Source: Thermus amyloliquefaciens
Lineage (GTDB): Bacteria > Deinococcota > Deinococci > Deinococcales > Thermaceae
NCBI RefSeq assembly: GCF_000744885.1
Contig: NZ_JQMV01000003.1
Coordinates: 434,001-498,000 of the forward strand
Direction: 5' to 3'
Length of the DNA stretch: 64,000 nucleotides
Part shown: positions 34,850-44,433 of the stretch, piece by piece
Numbering within the stretch: the stretch's first letter is position 1
How the letters are laid out: each line of letters opens with the position of its first letter
Position numbers and translations under genes: made by a program
Notes under the pieces: generated by a model
What the model was told of the DNA's origin: nothing
Seen by the model: the letters and a program-made list of their open reading frames with translations, nothing else
Databases searched by the model: none

Positions 34850-36100
34850 TTATTCCACAAAGAGGAGGCGGAAGTCGTTGAGGTTGGTGCCGGTGGGGCC
34901 GGTCTTCAGAAGGGTACCCGCCTTCTGGAAAAAGCCCAGGCTATCGTTTTCCGCCAGGAAGGGCCTGGGGTCTAGACCCAGGTCCCAGACCTCCGGGGTG
35001 AGGAGGGCCCCCGCGGCGCCCGAAGGCCCATCCAGCCCGTCGGAGTCGGCGGCCAGGGCGTAAAGGGGAGCCTTGAGGTGGGCATATAGGGAAAGGAGAA
35101 ACTCCAGGTTCCGGCCCCCCTGGCCCTTTCCCCTCACCTGGACCTGGGCCTCGCCCCCGGAGAGGAGGAAAAGGGGGGGTTTGAAGGGAAGCCCATGGGT
35201 GCGGATGGTTTCCACCAGCTCCGCATGGAAACGGGCCAAGGCCCGGGCCTCGCCGCCGAAGCGGTCGGAAAGGATCACCGCCCGGTGGCCTTGCCCCCTT
35301 AGGAACCTTTGGGCGGCCTCGAGGAGGTCAAGGTTGCGCCCCACGATCCGGTGGGATAGGCGCTTTAGGGCGGGGTCTTGGGGCTTCAGGGTTTCGGGAA
35401 GCCGGCCTCGGGCTCCCTCCTCCAGCACCCGCCTGGCCTCGGGGAAGGCCAGGCGGTAGCGGTCCAGGACGGCCAAGGCGTCCGCATAGGTGGTGGGATC
35501 GGGGTGGAAGGGCCCAGAGGCGATGACCCCGGGATCATCCCCCGGCACGTCGGAAAGGAGGAGCGCCTGGACCCGGGCCGGGGTGGCCAAAAGAAGCCTG
35601 CCCCCTTTCACCCGGGAGAGGTGCTTGCGCACGGTGTTGATCTCCCCGATGCTGGCCCCGCTTCTTAGGAGGGCTTCCGTCAGCGCCCGTTTTTCCTCCA
35701 GGGAGATCCCTAGGGGCAGGCACCACAGGGCGCTTCCCCCACCCGAGACCAAGGCCAAAACCCGGGCCTTGGGGGGAAGCCCCTTGAGGAGTCCCAGGAC
35801 CTCCTGGGCCGCCCTTTGGCTTTCCCCATCGGGCAGGGGGTGACCGGCGAAGACCGCCCGTAGCCCCAAGGCCTCCTGCCCCTGGGGCAGGGTGAGGTGG
35901 TAGTGCACCTCCCCGTAGCGATCCAGGGCCGCCCGCAGCATCCAGGCGGCGCCCTTGCCCACCGCCAGGATCAGGTGGGGCTTGGCCTTGGGAAGGGCCC
36001 TTAGGGTGAGGCGGTAGGGGTGGGCTTCCTCCAGGGCCTGACGGAAGGCGGTGAGGAGGAGGGACTTTGCTTCTGGGCCAGGTGCCTTGGACCAGGCCAT
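34850..36100 (-). CDS. glycerate 2-kinase (DUF4147/MOFRL type)
   Basis: A 416-aa kinase that phosphorylates glycerate to 2-phosphoglycerate. It has AVGKGAAWMLRAAL at the N-terminal domain, the SGGGSALW loop, NTVRKHLSRVKGG and the C-terminal MOFRL-like part GGRNLEFLLSLYAHL with ADSDGLDGPSGAAGA. It starts 7 nt after the glcF stop, so it is likely the last gene of the glycolate operon, where it would send glyoxylate-derived glycerate into glycolysis. Confidence 0.92.
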   Translation of the reverse strand: MAWSKAPGPEAKSLLLTAFRQALEEAHPYRLTLRALPKAKPHLILAVGKGAAWMLRAALDRYGEVHYHLTLPQGQEALGLRAVFAGHPLPDGESQRAAQEVLGLLKGLPPKARVLALVSGGGSALWCLPLGISLEEKRALTEALLRSGASIGEINTVRKHLSRVKGGRLLLATPARVQALLLSDVPGDDPGVIASGPFHPDPTTYADALAVLDRYRLAFPEARRVLEEGARGRLPETLKPQDPALKRLSHRIVGRNLDLLEAAQRFLRGQGHRAVILSDRFGGEARALARFHAELVETIRTHGLPFKPPLFLLSGGEAQVQVRGKGQGGRNLEFLLSLYAHLKAPLYALAADSDGLDGPSGAAGALLTPEVWDLGLDPRPFLAENDSLGFFQKAGTLLKTGPTGTNLNDFRLLFVE

Positions 36101-36106
36101 CGCCCT

Positions 36107-37387
36107 TTATGGAGGAGGGGTATCCCCTCCGCTTCCCCCTTGACCGGCATAGAGCATCTCCAAAAGCTCCGCGGTGTGCAGCACGGGGATGCCCCGGTCC
36201 AGGTAGGCCTGGATCTGGGTGAGGCAGCCGATGTTGCCCGTGACCACCAGGTCGGGCTGGGTGGCCATGAGGTTCTCCGCCTTCCTCCGGCCCAAGGCCT
36301 TGGCGATCTCCGGTTGGAAGAGGTTGTAGGTGCCGGCGGACCCGCAACAGAGCTCCCACTCCTTGGGCTCCACGACCTCGAGGCCCGCCGCCCTTAAGAG
36401 CCTCCTGGGGGCTTCCCGCACCCCTTGGGCGTGGGCCAGGTGGCAGGCGTCATGGTAGGCCACCCTGAGGGGGGTTCTGGGGGGTGGGGGCGGGGTGAAG
36501 CCGAGCTCGTCCAGGAGGACCGTGAGGTCCTTGACCTTGGCCGCCAAGGCCCGGGCCTCCTCCTCCTCGGGCTCCCCCAGGAAGAGGAGGGGGTACTCCT
36601 TCATCCCCGAGCCGCAGCCGGCGGCGTTGCTGACCACGTAGTCCACATCTTGGAAGGCCTTTAGGTTCTTTCGGGCCAGGGCCCTTGCCCCCTCCTTGTC
36701 CCCAGCGTGGAGGTTTAAGGCCCCACAGCAGGCCTGCTCCTTGGCCACCACCACCTCCACCCCGTTTTCCTGCAGGACCCGGAGGGTGGCCCGGTTGATG
36801 GAGGGCCTCAGGACCTGCTGGGCGCAGCCCAGGAGGATGCCCACCCGGGCCCGCCTTGGGCCTTTGGCGGGGTAGACCTCCTGGTGGGAGGCCCTTTCCG
36901 GCAGGCGGTCGGGGAGGAGGGCGAGGGGGGCCTTAAGGGCCTTGGGCAGGGGAAGGGGTTGGAGAAGGGGTTTGAGCCGGCTTCCCAGCTCGGCCAGGGG
37001 CCGGAAGCGCTCCGGGTGGGGGAGGGTGCGCAGGAGCCCCAGGCGGTAGACCCGCTCCAAGGGGTAGCGGTGGCGCTTGCCCTCGGTGTGAAGGCGGAAG
37101 GTGGCGATGAGCTCGCCGTAGGGGACGCCGCTGGGGCAGGCGGTGACGCAGGCCTGGCAGGCCAGGCAACGGTCCAGGTAGGGGAGGGCCTCCTCCAGGG
37201 GGAGGTTTCCCTCCAGCACCTCCTTCATGAGGAAGATGCGCCCCCGGGGGGAGTCCATCTCCTCCTGCAGGACCACATAGGTGGGGCAGGTGGGGAGGCA
37301 GAAGCCGCAGTGGACGCAGGCCTCGATGGCGTGGGCCATCACCTCCCCTTCCTTGCCCAGGGCTTCCACGGGTATCCGGTGCTGCAT
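36107..37387 (-). CDS. glcF: glycolate oxidase iron-sulfur subunit GlcF
   Basis: A 426-aa subunit that passes electrons from glycolate oxidation to the membrane. Two 4Fe-4S motifs are visible, CVHCGFCLPTCP (about 24-35) and CLACQACVTACP (about 75-86), followed by two CCG-type cysteine-rich domains (ACCGALNLHAGD and LCCGSAGTYN). It follows glcE by 4 nt and precedes the glycerate kinase. Confidence 0.94.
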   Translation of the reverse strand: MQHRIPVEALGKEGEVMAHAIEACVHCGFCLPTCPTYVVLQEEMDSPRGRIFLMKEVLEGNLPLEEALPYLDRCLACQACVTACPSGVPYGELIATFRLHTEGKRHRYPLERVYRLGLLRTLPHPERFRPLAELGSRLKPLLQPLPLPKALKAPLALLPDRLPERASHQEVYPAKGPRRARVGILLGCAQQVLRPSINRATLRVLQENGVEVVVAKEQACCGALNLHAGDKEGARALARKNLKAFQDVDYVVSNAAGCGSGMKEYPLLFLGEPEEEEARALAAKVKDLTVLLDELGFTPPPPPRTPLRVAYHDACHLAHAQGVREAPRRLLRAAGLEVVEPKEWELCCGSAGTYNLFQPEIAKALGRRKAENLMATQPDLVVTGNIGCLTQIQAYLDRGIPVLHTAELLEMLYAGQGGSGGDTPPP

Positions 37388-37391
37388 GCTC

Positions 37392-38438
37392 TCACCCTAA
37401 GGGAAAGCGGCCCCTGGGGTCCAGGGCCTGTTTGACCTTGCGGAAAAAGGCCTCGGGTGGGGGTGGGAAAAGGGCCTCCTCGGCCCCCTTCAGGACCAGG
37501 TGGGGGATCCCCGCCCGCCTCAGGGCGTGGAGCCCTTCGGGTTCCAGGCCGGCATAGAGGAGCTCCCCGCCCGCCATGTACCGCCTGGGCCCCAGGGGCA
37601 GGCCCTCGAGGATGGGGATGAGGTCCAGGCGCGAGGGGACCTTGGCCCAGATGGGGCTTCCCTCCAGGAAGGAGAGGTCCCGCACCCCTTCCCAGTGGGC
37701 CTCGTCCTCGAGGAGGACCTCCCCTTCCCGTCCCAGGAGCTCCTGGAGCCGCCGAAGGCGCCCCTCCAGGCTCCCGGGAAAGCCCCCCAGGCGGATCTCC
37801 AGGGTGGCCGGGGGGATCAGGTCCAGGGCCAGGAGGTCCAAGGGAAGCCCCCGGAGGCGCTCCAGGGCCGAAAGGGCCTCTTCCAGGGTCCCGTACCCGG
37901 TCCGCAGGGTCCTGGTGGCCCGGGGGTAGGGGAAGACCTTGAAGGAGAGCTCCACCATGACCCCAAAGGCCCCCAGGGAGCCCACCATGAGGCGGTGGAA
38001 GGGAAAGCCGGCGGCGTTTTTCACCACCTTGCCCCCGCCCCGCACCAGCCTCCCTTCCCCATCCACGAAGCGCACCCCCAGGATGAAGTCCCTTAGGCCC
38101 CCAAACCGTTCCCGCATGGGGCCGGAAAGCCCCGCCGCCACCGTGCCCCCCAGGGTGGCCCCTTGCCCCACCAGGGGCGGGTGGAAGGGCAGGTACTGGC
38201 CGTGGGCCCGCAAGGCGGCCTCGATCTCCATAAGGGGCGTGCCCGCGTAGGCGGTGAAGACGAACTCCTCAGGGGTGTACTCCAGGATGCCCCTAAGCCC
38301 CGAGAGGTCCAGGAGGACCTCCCCCTCCTTGGGGGTGGAAAGGGCCGGTTTGCTCCCCCCTCCCTTGGGGCGCAGGCGGGGGTGGGCGCGCACGGCGTTC
38401 TGGACTTCTTCCAGGGAGCTCGCGCGAACCTCAGGCAT
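37392..38438 (-). CDS. glcE: glycolate oxidase FAD-binding subunit GlcE
   Basis: A 348-aa FAD_binding_4 protein that accompanies GlcD. The FAD region shows [42 protein letters not shown] and [22 protein letters not shown]. The ATG at 38438 fits homologues and overlaps the glcD stop by 8 nt; a longer frame is not needed. Confidence 0.92.
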   Translation of the reverse strand: MPEVRASSLEEVQNAVRAHPRLRPKGGGSKPALSTPKEGEVLLDLSGLRGILEYTPEEFVFTAYAGTPLMEIEAALRAHGQYLPFHPPLVGQGATLGGTVAAGLSGPMRERFGGLRDFILGVRFVDGEGRLVRGGGKVVKNAAGFPFHRLMVGSLGAFGVMVELSFKVFPYPRATRTLRTGYGTLEEALSALERLRGLPLDLLALDLIPPATLEIRLGGFPGSLEGRLRRLQELLGREGEVLLEDEAHWEGVRDLSFLEGSPIWAKVPSRLDLIPILEGLPLGPRRYMAGGELLYAGLEPEGLHALRRAGIPHLVLKGAEEALFPPPPEAFFRKVKQALDPRGRFPLG

Positions 38439-39810
38439 AAACCTCTTCCGGTAGCACCTTGCCCCGGTTGGCAAGGCCTTGGGGGTCCAGGGCTTCCTTG
38501 ACCCGCTCCATGGCCTCGAGGTCCCCCGGGGCGAACATTTCGGGCATGTAGCCCTTCTTTTCCACCCCGATGCCGTGCTCCCCGGTGAGGGAGCCCCCTA
38601 AGCGCACGCAAAGCCTGAGGATCTCCCCGGCCAGGGCCTCGGCCCGCTCCAGCTCCCCCGGCTTCTTGCCGTCGTAGAGGACCAGGGGGTGGAGGTTCCC
38701 GTCCCCGGCGTGGAAGACGTTGGCCACCCGGAGGCCAAAGGCCTGGGAAAGCCTTCCGATCTCCCTCAGGGCCTCGGCGAGGCGGCTTCGGGGCACCACC
38801 CCGTCCTGGACGAGGTAGTCGGGGGAGAGCCTCCCCACGGCGCTGAAGGCGGCCTTGCGCCCCTTCCAGATGGCCTGGCGTTCCGCCTCGCTTTGGGCGA
38901 TGCGCACCTCCAAGGCCCCGCTTTCCCGGATGACCTCGCTCAGGAGCTTGGCCTCCTCCGCCACCTCCTCCTTGGGGCCCTCCAGCTCCACGATGAGGAG
39001 GGCCTCGGCCTGGGGGTAGCCGGCCTTCACCGCGGCCTCGGCGGCCTCAATGGCGAGCCGGTCCATGATCTCCATGGCCCCCGGGAGAAGCCCGCTTCGG
39101 ATCACCTGGCTCACGGCGTTCCCCGCGGCCTCGAGGCTCCCGTAGGCCGCCAGGAGGGTGTGGTAGGCCTCGGGCTTGGGGAGAAGCCTCAGGGTGATCT
39201 CCAAGGCCACCCCCAAAAGCCCCTCGGTGCCCACGAAGAAGCCGTGGAGGTCGGGCCCCGCGCCCTCGAGGCCTTCCCCGCCCAGGCGCACCACCTCCCC
39301 CTGGGGCGTGACCACCTCGAGGGCCAGGACGTGGCCTGCCGTCATCCCGTACTTCAGGCAGTGGGCCCCCCCGGAGTTGAAGGCCACGTTGCCCCCCAGG
39401 GTGGAGACGGGCTGGCTGCTGGGGTCGGGGGCGTAGTAGAGGCCAAAGGGGGCCGCTTGCCGGGAGACCTCCAGGTTCACCACCCCCGGCTCTACCACGG
39501 CGATGCGGGCCTTGGGGTCCAGGCGCAGGATGCGGTTCATGCGGTTGAGGGCCAGGACCAGGCCTCCCTCCACGGGCAAGGAGCCCCCCGAGAGGCTGGT
39601 GCCGCTACCCCGGGCCACGAAGGGGACGCCATAGCGGTGGCAGAGCCTGACCGCCTCCACCACCTCCTCCTTGCGCTCGGGGAGCACCACGGCCAAGGGG
39701 CGCCTGCGGTAGGCGGTGAGGGCGTCGGACTCGTAAGGGGCAAGCTCCGCCTCCCGGGTGAGGAGCCTCCCCGGGGGGAACAGGGCCTTGAGCTCCTGCA
39801 AAAACCCCAT
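38431..39810 (-). CDS. glcD: glycolate oxidase subunit GlcD
   Basis: The 459-aa FAD-dependent subunit that oxidizes glycolate (or D-lactate) to the 2-oxo acid. It has [12 protein letters not shown] and [13 protein letters not shown] in the FAD site and [12 protein letters not shown] plus [15 protein letters not shown] in the C-terminal substrate domain. The ATG at 39810 has GGAGG 5 nt upstream; an earlier start 21 nt upstream is less likely. Together with GlcE and GlcF it forms the complex. D-lactate dehydrogenase is the main alternative, but the GlcEF partners and malate synthase favour glycolate. Confidence 0.93.
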   Translation of the reverse strand: MGFLQELKALFPPGRLLTREAELAPYESDALTAYRRRPLAVVLPERKEEVVEAVRLCHRYGVPFVARGSGTSLSGGSLPVEGGLVLALNRMNRILRLDPKARIAVVEPGVVNLEVSRQAAPFGLYYAPDPSSQPVSTLGGNVAFNSGGAHCLKYGMTAGHVLALEVVTPQGEVVRLGGEGLEGAGPDLHGFFVGTEGLLGVALEITLRLLPKPEAYHTLLAAYGSLEAAGNAVSQVIRSGLLPGAMEIMDRLAIEAAEAAVKAGYPQAEALLIVELEGPKEEVAEEAKLLSEVIRESGALEVRIAQSEAERQAIWKGRKAAFSAVGRLSPDYLVQDGVVPRSRLAEALREIGRLSQAFGLRVANVFHAGDGNLHPLVLYDGKKPGELERAEALAGEILRLCVRLGGSLTGEHGIGVEKKGYMPEMFAPGDLEAMERVKEALDPQGLANRGKVLPEEVYA

Positions 39811-39839
39811 CGTGGCCTCCTTGCCTCCCACTTTACCCC

Positions 39840-39865
39840 AAGGGGCAGGCCTTGGCCTGCCCCTT
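39840..39865 (-). terminator. hairpin between aceB and glcD
   Basis: A 12-bp stem (39840-39851 with 39854-39865) lies 10 nt after the aceB stop. On the minus strand it is followed by GGGGT rather than a U-run, so partial read-through into glcDEF is likely. Confidence 0.6.
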
Positions 39866-39875
39866 TCTCATGGGG

Positions 39876-41438
39876 CTAATCTATGTAATCGTAGGCCACC
39901 AGGGTGAGGAACTCGGTGAACTCCTGGGAAAGCACCAGCTTGTCCAGGATCTCCTCCGCCTCCCGGTAGCGGCCCACCTCCCGCCCCCCCAGCTTGGCGA
40001 GCTCCTCCTCCTTGATCTTTTGGTAGAGCTCCGGCGTCACCGTGCGCCCGTCCTCCAGGGTGGCCCCCCGGTGCACCCACTGCCAGAGCTGGGCCCGGCT
40101 GATCTCCGCGGTGGCGGCGTCCTCCATGAGGTTGAAGATGGCCGCGGCCCCGTTGCCGAGAAGCCACTGGTTCAGGTACTGCAGGGCCACGGAGACGTTG
40201 TTCCTGAGGCCCGCCTCCGTCACCTTGCCCCCCGGGACCTCAAAGTTCAGGAGGTCTTCCGCCCCCACCCGCACGTCCTCCCGCTTCACGTGCTTCTGGT
40301 GGGGCCTATCCCCCAGGTGGCGGTCAAAGACCTCCATGGCCACGGGCACCAGGTCGGGGTGGGCCACCCAGGTGCCGTCAAAGCCCTGCCCGGCTTCCCG
40401 CTCCTTGTCGGCCCGCACCTGCTTTAGGGCGCGCTCGTTCACCTCGGGGTCCTTGCGGCTTGGGATGAAGGCGGCCATGCCCCCGATGGCGTGGGCCCCG
40501 TGGATGTGGCAGGACTTCACCAGAAGTTCGGTGTAGGCCTTCATGAAGGGCACGGTCATGGTCACCTGGGCCCGGTCGGGGAAGATGGGGGCGGTGGTGG
40601 CGAACTTCTTGATGCAGCTGAAGATGTAGTCCCACCGCCCGGCGTTGAGGCCGGCGGCGTGCTCCTTGAGCTCGTAAAGGATCTCCTCCATCTCAAAGGC
40701 CGCCAGGATGGTCTCAATGAGGACGGTGGCCCGGATGGTCCCCCGGGGGAGGCCCAGGTAGTCCTGGGCGAAGTTGAAGACCTCGTTCCAGAGGCGGGCT
40801 TCCAGGTGGCTTTCCAGCTTGGGCAGGTAGAAGTAGGGTCCGCTTCCCCGCCTCAGGAGCTCGTGGGCGTTGTGGAAAAAGTAGAGGCCGAAGTCAAAGA
40901 GGCTTGCCGATATGGGCTCCCCGTCCACCCGCACGTGCTTCTCCACCAGGTGCCACCCTCGAGGCCGCACCACCAGGGTGGCCACCTCTTCCTTGAGCCG
41001 GTACTCCTTGCCTTCGGGGCTCACGAAGTCAATCTGGCGGCGGACGGCGTCATAGAGGTTCTTCTGCCCCCCGATCACGTTGTCCCAGGTGGGGGAAAGG
41101 GCATCTTCAAAGTCGGCCATGAAGACCTTGGCCCCGGAGTTCAGGGCGTTGATGATCATCTTGCGGTCGGTGGGGCCGGTGATCTCCACCCGGCGGTCTT
41201 GCAGGTCGGGCGGGGCCTCGGCCACCTGCCAGGACCCCCCCCGCACAAAGGCGGTTTCCTCGAGGAAGTTGGGTTTTTCCCCCGCCTTAAACCTTTCCCA
41301 AAGGGCTTTCCGCCGCTCAAGAAGCGCCTTGCGCACGGGGTTGAACTCCCGGTGCAGGGCCACCACGAACCTCAAGGCCTCCTCCGTGAGCACCTCTCCC
41401 AAGAGGGGATGGTCTTTCAGGATTTCCACGCCCTTCAT
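39876..41438 (-). CDS. aceB: malate synthase A
   Basis: Condenses glyoxylate with acetyl-CoA to malate. The 520-aa length is that of the A isoform. Visible parts are [13 protein letters not shown], the [20 protein letters not shown] block with the acidic metal ligand, [15 protein letters not shown] and the C-terminal [22 protein letters not shown] promoter with a -10 box 9 nt upstream of the ATG precedes it and overlaps the IclR palindrome. Downstream lie glcDEF and glycerate kinase, so glyoxylate from glycolate has two exits. Confidence 0.96.
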   Translation of the reverse strand: MKGVEILKDHPLLGEVLTEEALRFVVALHREFNPVRKALLERRKALWERFKAGEKPNFLEETAFVRGGSWQVAEAPPDLQDRRVEITGPTDRKMIINALNSGAKVFMADFEDALSPTWDNVIGGQKNLYDAVRRQIDFVSPEGKEYRLKEEVATLVVRPRGWHLVEKHVRVDGEPISASLFDFGLYFFHNAHELLRRGSGPYFYLPKLESHLEARLWNEVFNFAQDYLGLPRGTIRATVLIETILAAFEMEEILYELKEHAAGLNAGRWDYIFSCIKKFATTAPIFPDRAQVTMTVPFMKAYTELLVKSCHIHGAHAIGGMAAFIPSRKDPEVNERALKQVRADKEREAGQGFDGTWVAHPDLVPVAMEVFDRHLGDRPHQKHVKREDVRVGAEDLLNFEVPGGKVTEAGLRNNVSVALQYLNQWLLGNGAAAIFNLMEDAATAEISRAQLWQWVHRGATLEDGRTVTPELYQKIKEEELAKLGGREVGRYREAEEILDKLVLSQEFTEFLTLVAYDYID

Positions 41439-41447
41439 GGTGGCTTG

Positions 41448-41476
41448 AGCTTAAGGGAGGGACCCCGATTTGTCAA
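41448..41476 (-). promoter_or_regulatory. aceB promoter
   Basis: TTGACA (41471-41476) and TAAGCT (41448-41453) are exactly 17 nt apart; the aceB ATG is 9 nt beyond the -10 box. Confidence 0.7.
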
Positions 41477-41503
41477 TAAACAAAACAGTTTTTTGCTTAT
41501 TGA
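41473..41503. promoter_or_regulatory. 31-bp palindrome, probable IclR operator
   Basis: TCAATAA (41473-41479) and TTATTGA (41497-41503) flank an AT-rich centre with further symmetry (CAAAA/TTTTG). It overlaps the -35 boxes of aceB on one side and iclR on the other, so one regulator could control both. Confidence 0.65.
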
Positions 41504-41528
41504 AAAACTGGCCCAGGGGTGCTAGCCT
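41500..41528 (+). promoter_or_regulatory. iclR promoter, leaderless
   Basis: TTGAAA (41500-41505) and TAGCCT (41523-41528) are 17 nt apart; 7 nt separate the -10 box from the ATG at 41536. Confidence 0.6.
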
Positions 41529-41535
41529 TAGACCC

Positions 41536-42294
41536 ATGCCACGGCCCAGGAGGAAGGGAGCCGAGGAGGTGAAGACCCTGGAGCGGGGCCTAGCCGTGCT
41601 CCAGGCTTTGGCGGAGTTAAGGGAGGCCGGTCTTTCCTCCCTGGCGCAACGAACGGGGCTTACCAAGAGCACCCTTTACCGCTTCCTCCAGACCCTGGTC
41701 CGCCACGGTTTCGTGGAGGAGGAAAAGGGGGTCTACCGGGTGGGCCCCAAGGCCTTCGCCGTGGGCCAGGTCTATCCGAGGCGGAACCTGCTTCTTGCGG
41801 TGCGTCCGGAGATGGAGGCCCTGGCGGCGGAAACCGGGGAGAGCGTGAACCTGGCGGTGCTGGCGGGCAAGGAGGCCCTTTACCTGGACCAGGCGGAGGG
41901 AAGAAGGCTGGTCCGCCTCTTCACCGCTCCGGGGAGCCGGGCCCCCCTGCACGCCACCGGGGTGGGAAAGGTCTTCCTGGCTTTCCTGGGTCTTCCCGAG
42001 GGGGTTTCCCTAACCCCTTACACCCCCTACACCCTCACCCGCCGGGAGGACCTGGAGCGGGAGCTCGCCGGGGTGAGGGCGAAGGGCTACGCCCTGGACA
42101 ACGAGGAGAGGGAGCTGGGGGTGCGGTGCGTGGCCGCGCCGGTTTTCGGCCCCGGGGGGGAGGTGGTGGCGGCCCTTTCCCTTTCCGCCCCCGCAAGCCG
42201 CCTTTCCCTGGAGGAGGCCCACCGCCTGGCCCCCCGGGTGGTGGAGGCGGCCAGGAAAGCTTCCTTGCGCTTAGGTTTTGTGCCCCCCTTGTAG
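41536..42294 (+). CDS. IclR family transcriptional regulator
   Basis: A 252-aa regulator with an N-terminal winged helix (LERGLAVLQALAEL, SLAQRTGLTKSTLYRFLQTLVRHGFV) and a C-terminal GAF-like effector domain (GESVNLAVLAGKEALYLDQ, LHATGVGKVFLAFL). It is divergent from malate synthase and shares the palindrome with it. IclR itself and AllR respond to glyoxylate or pyruvate; sensing of glyoxylate here is an inference from context. The ATG at 41536 was preferred over an upstream start inside the palindrome. Confidence 0.92.
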   Translation: MPRPRRKGAEEVKTLERGLAVLQALAELREAGLSSLAQRTGLTKSTLYRFLQTLVRHGFVEEEKGVYRVGPKAFAVGQVYPRRNLLLAVRPEMEALAAETGESVNLAVLAGKEALYLDQAEGRRLVRLFTAPGSRAPLHATGVGKVFLAFLGLPEGVSLTPYTPYTLTRREDLERELAGVRAKGYALDNEERELGVRCVAAPVFGPGGEVVAALSLSAPASRLSLEEAHRLAPRVVEAARKASLRLGFVPPL

Positions 42295-42335
42295 TAGGAT
42301 AGGTTAGGAGGGTTTAGCGGAGGGAGCTAAAGGCC

Positions 42336-43034
42336 ATGGACAAGGACCGTCCCGTGTACGTGATCTCGGTGGCGGCGGAGCTTTTGGAGATGCACCCGCA
42401 GACCCTGAGGCTGTACGAGCGGAAGGGTTTGATCAAGCCGAAGCGGTCGGGCGGGAAGACCCGGCTTTACTCGGAGCGGGACATTGAGAAGCTGAGGGAG
42501 ATCCGCCGCCTGACGCAGGAGCTTGGGGTGAACCTGGCGGGGGTGGAGGAGATCATGCGGCTTCGGGCGGAGCTGGAGGCCCTGCAGGCCCGGTTTGAGG
42601 CCGAGGTGGCCCGGCTGAAGCAGGAGATCGGGGCCCGCTTTGAGGAGCTGGAGCGCCCGGCCCTTCCTCCTCCCGGGGCCACGGCCAAGCCCTCCCCCAA
42701 GGACCGTCCCGTGTACGTGATCTCGGTGGCGGCGGAGCTTTTGGAGATGCACCCGCAGACCCTGAGGCTGTACGAGCGGAAGGGTTTGATCAAGCCGAAG
42801 CGGTCGGGCGGGAAGACCCGGCTTTACTCGGAGCGGGACATTGAGAAGCTGAGGGAGATCCGCCGCCTGACGCAGGAGCTTGGGGTGAACCTGGCGGGGG
42901 TGGAGGAGATCATGCGGCTTCGGGCGGAGCTGGAGGCCCTGCAGGCCCGGTTTGAGGCCGAGGTGGCCCGGCTGAAGCTCCTTCTCCTGGAGGAGGGTAA
43001 GGCGCTTTCCGAAGGGAGTAGCATGGGGGCGTGA
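42336..43034 (+). CDS. hspR: HspR-like MerR family repressor, tandem duplicated
   Basis: A 232-aa protein that contains two copies of a complete HspR-like domain. Each copy starts [14 protein letters not shown], has the MerR helix-turn-helix [14 protein letters not shown] and ends in a coiled-coil helix ([19 protein letters not shown]). Copy 1 spans residues about 3-95 and copy 2 about 122-214, joined by a Pro-rich linker ([11 protein letters not shown]). HspR normally acts as a single-domain repressor of dnaK/clpB-type heat-shock genes at HAIR inverted repeats. The two copies are identical in DNA as well as protein. AAAGG precedes the ATG. The stop overlaps the peptidase GTG start. No heat-shock gene is adjacent. 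An assembly artefact must be excluded. Confidence 0.85.
   Translation: MDKDRPVYVISVAAELLEMHPQTLRLYERKGLIKPKRSGGKTRLYSERDIEKLREIRRLTQELGVNLAGVEEIMRLRAELEALQARFEAEVARLKQEIGARFEELERPALPPPGATAKPSPKDRPVYVISVAAELLEMHPQTLRLYERKGLIKPKRSGGKTRLYSERDIEKLREIRRLTQELGVNLAGVEEIMRLRAELEALQARFEAEVARLKLLLLEEGKALSEGSSMGA
42341..42621 (+). repeat. 281-bp direct repeat, copy 1 (hspR)
   Basis: Identical, base for base as I read it, to 42698-42978. The offset is 357 bp, which is 119 codons, so the frame is kept. Confidence 0.9.
42698..42978 (+). repeat. 281-bp direct repeat, copy 2 (hspR)
   Basis: Second copy of the repeat at 42341-42621. A 76-bp unique linker separates the two. After the repeat the sequences differ at once. 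Confidence 0.9.
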
Positions 43035-44341
43035 AGACGCTAGCGCCCCTTTTGGAGTTCTTGTCCATCCCTTCGGTATCCACCGACCCCGCCCACAGGG
43101 AAGACGTCCGCAAGGCGGCCCGGTGGCTAGCGGCCAAGCTCCAAGCCCTGGGTTTCCGCACCGAGCTCCACGAGACCCCCCTCCACCCCATCCTCTACGC
43201 GGAGCGCCTCCTGGACCCCAAGGCCCCCACGGTCCTGGTCTACGGGCACTACGACGTCCAGCCCCCGGATCCCCTGGAGCTTTGGGAAAGCCCGCCCTTT
43301 AGCCCCACCCTGCGGGACGGGCGGATCTACGCCCGGGGGGCCTCGGACGACAAGGGGCAGCTTTGGGCCCACGTGGCGGCCCTCGAGGACCTCCCCGCCC
43401 GGGTGAACGTGAAGTTTTTGGTGGAAGGGGAGGAGGAGATCGGAAGCCCAAACCTCCTCCCCTTCGTGCGGGCCCACCGGGAGAAGCTGAAGGCCGACGT
43501 GGTCCTCATCTCCGACGGGGCCATGTTCGCCCCCCACACCCCCACCCTCACCTACGGCCTGAGGGGCCTCTGCTACCTGGAGGTGCGGCTAAAGGGGGCC
43601 AGGCGGGACCTCCACTCCGGGGCCTTCGGCGGGGTGGCCCCAAACCCCATCCAGGCCCTGGGCTGGCTTTTGGCCAAGCTGAAGGACGAGAAGACGGGGA
43701 AGGTGCGCATCCCGGGCTTCTACCAACGGGTGCGCCCCGTTTCCGAGGAGGAGCGCCGCCTCTGGCCCCCCTTGGACGAGGCGGCCCTGAAGGCGGAGCT
43801 GGGGGTGGAGGTTTTGCCGGGGGAGGAGGGGTACTCTCCCCTGGAGCGGCTTTGGACCCGGCCCACCCTGGACCCGAACGGCATCTGGGGCGGTTACCAG
43901 GGGGAGGGCTCCAAGACGGTGATCCCCGCCGAGGCGGGGATGAAGCTCTCCATGCGCCTGGTGCCGGACCAGGACCCGGAGGAGGTGGCGGCCTTGGCGG
44001 AGGCTTACCTGAAGGAGGTCTGCCCCCCCGGATACCGCCTGGAGGTCCTTCGCCTCCACGGGGGCAAGCCCGTGCTCACCGACCCCCATAGCCCCCCCAT
44101 GCGCCTCATGGCCAAGGCCTTGGAGGAGGTCTGGGGCCGTCCGCCGGTCTATGCCCGGGAAGGGGGCACCATCCCCGTGGTGGCGGAGCTCCAGGAGGCC
44201 CTGGGGGCGCCCGTGGTCCTCCTGGGCCTGGGCCTTCCCGACGACAACCTGCACGCCCCCAACGAGAAGCTGGACCTGGTGAACCTGGAGAGGGGGATCG
44301 CCGCCATCAGGCGCTTTTACGAGCTCCTGGCGGGGGGCTAG
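43031..44341 (+). CDS. M20 family dipeptidase/deacylase
   Basis: A 436-aa zinc peptidase of the M20 family (CNDP/ArgE-like). The metal motif [10 protein letters not shown] (His and downstream Asp), [10 protein letters not shown] and the catalytic EGEEEIGS are in order, and the dimerization domain begins near LHSGAFGGV. The C-terminal histidine lies in [13 protein letters not shown]. Start is GTG 43031, overlapping the hspR TGA by 4 nt, so it is co-translated with the repressor gene. The natural substrate is probably a dipeptide. Confidence 0.92.
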   Translation: MKTLAPLLEFLSIPSVSTDPAHREDVRKAARWLAAKLQALGFRTELHETPLHPILYAERLLDPKAPTVLVYGHYDVQPPDPLELWESPPFSPTLRDGRIYARGASDDKGQLWAHVAALEDLPARVNVKFLVEGEEEIGSPNLLPFVRAHREKLKADVVLISDGAMFAPHTPTLTYGLRGLCYLEVRLKGARRDLHSGAFGGVAPNPIQALGWLLAKLKDEKTGKVRIPGFYQRVRPVSEEERRLWPPLDEAALKAELGVEVLPGEEGYSPLERLWTRPTLDPNGIWGGYQGEGSKTVIPAEAGMKLSMRLVPDQDPEEVAALAEAYLKEVCPPGYRLEVLRLHGGKPVLTDPHSPPMRLMAKALEEVWGRPPVYAREGGTIPVVAELQEALGAPVVLLGLGLPDDNLHAPNEKLDLVNLERGIAAIRRFYELLAGG

Positions 44342-44433
44342 GGCTTGCTGGTCCTGCGCCCCCATGGGTTTCTGGCCTTCCCCCACCTGGGCCAGGGGGG
44401 CCCTGCCGGGGCGGGGCTCCTGGGTCTTGGCGC

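Noticed and set aside
34681-34881. small plus-strand frames in the non-coding stretch
   Set aside because: No recognisable domain, no ribosome-binding site or promoter fitting them, and they run into the antisense of the glycerate kinase gene.
42341-42978. CRISPR or short tandem array at the hspR repeats
   Set aside because: There are only two long copies and they encode protein domains in frame.
44342-44433. small gene between the M20 peptidase and comB
   Set aside because: The 92-nt gap has no supported start or ribosome-binding site; it appears to be a plain convergent spacer.
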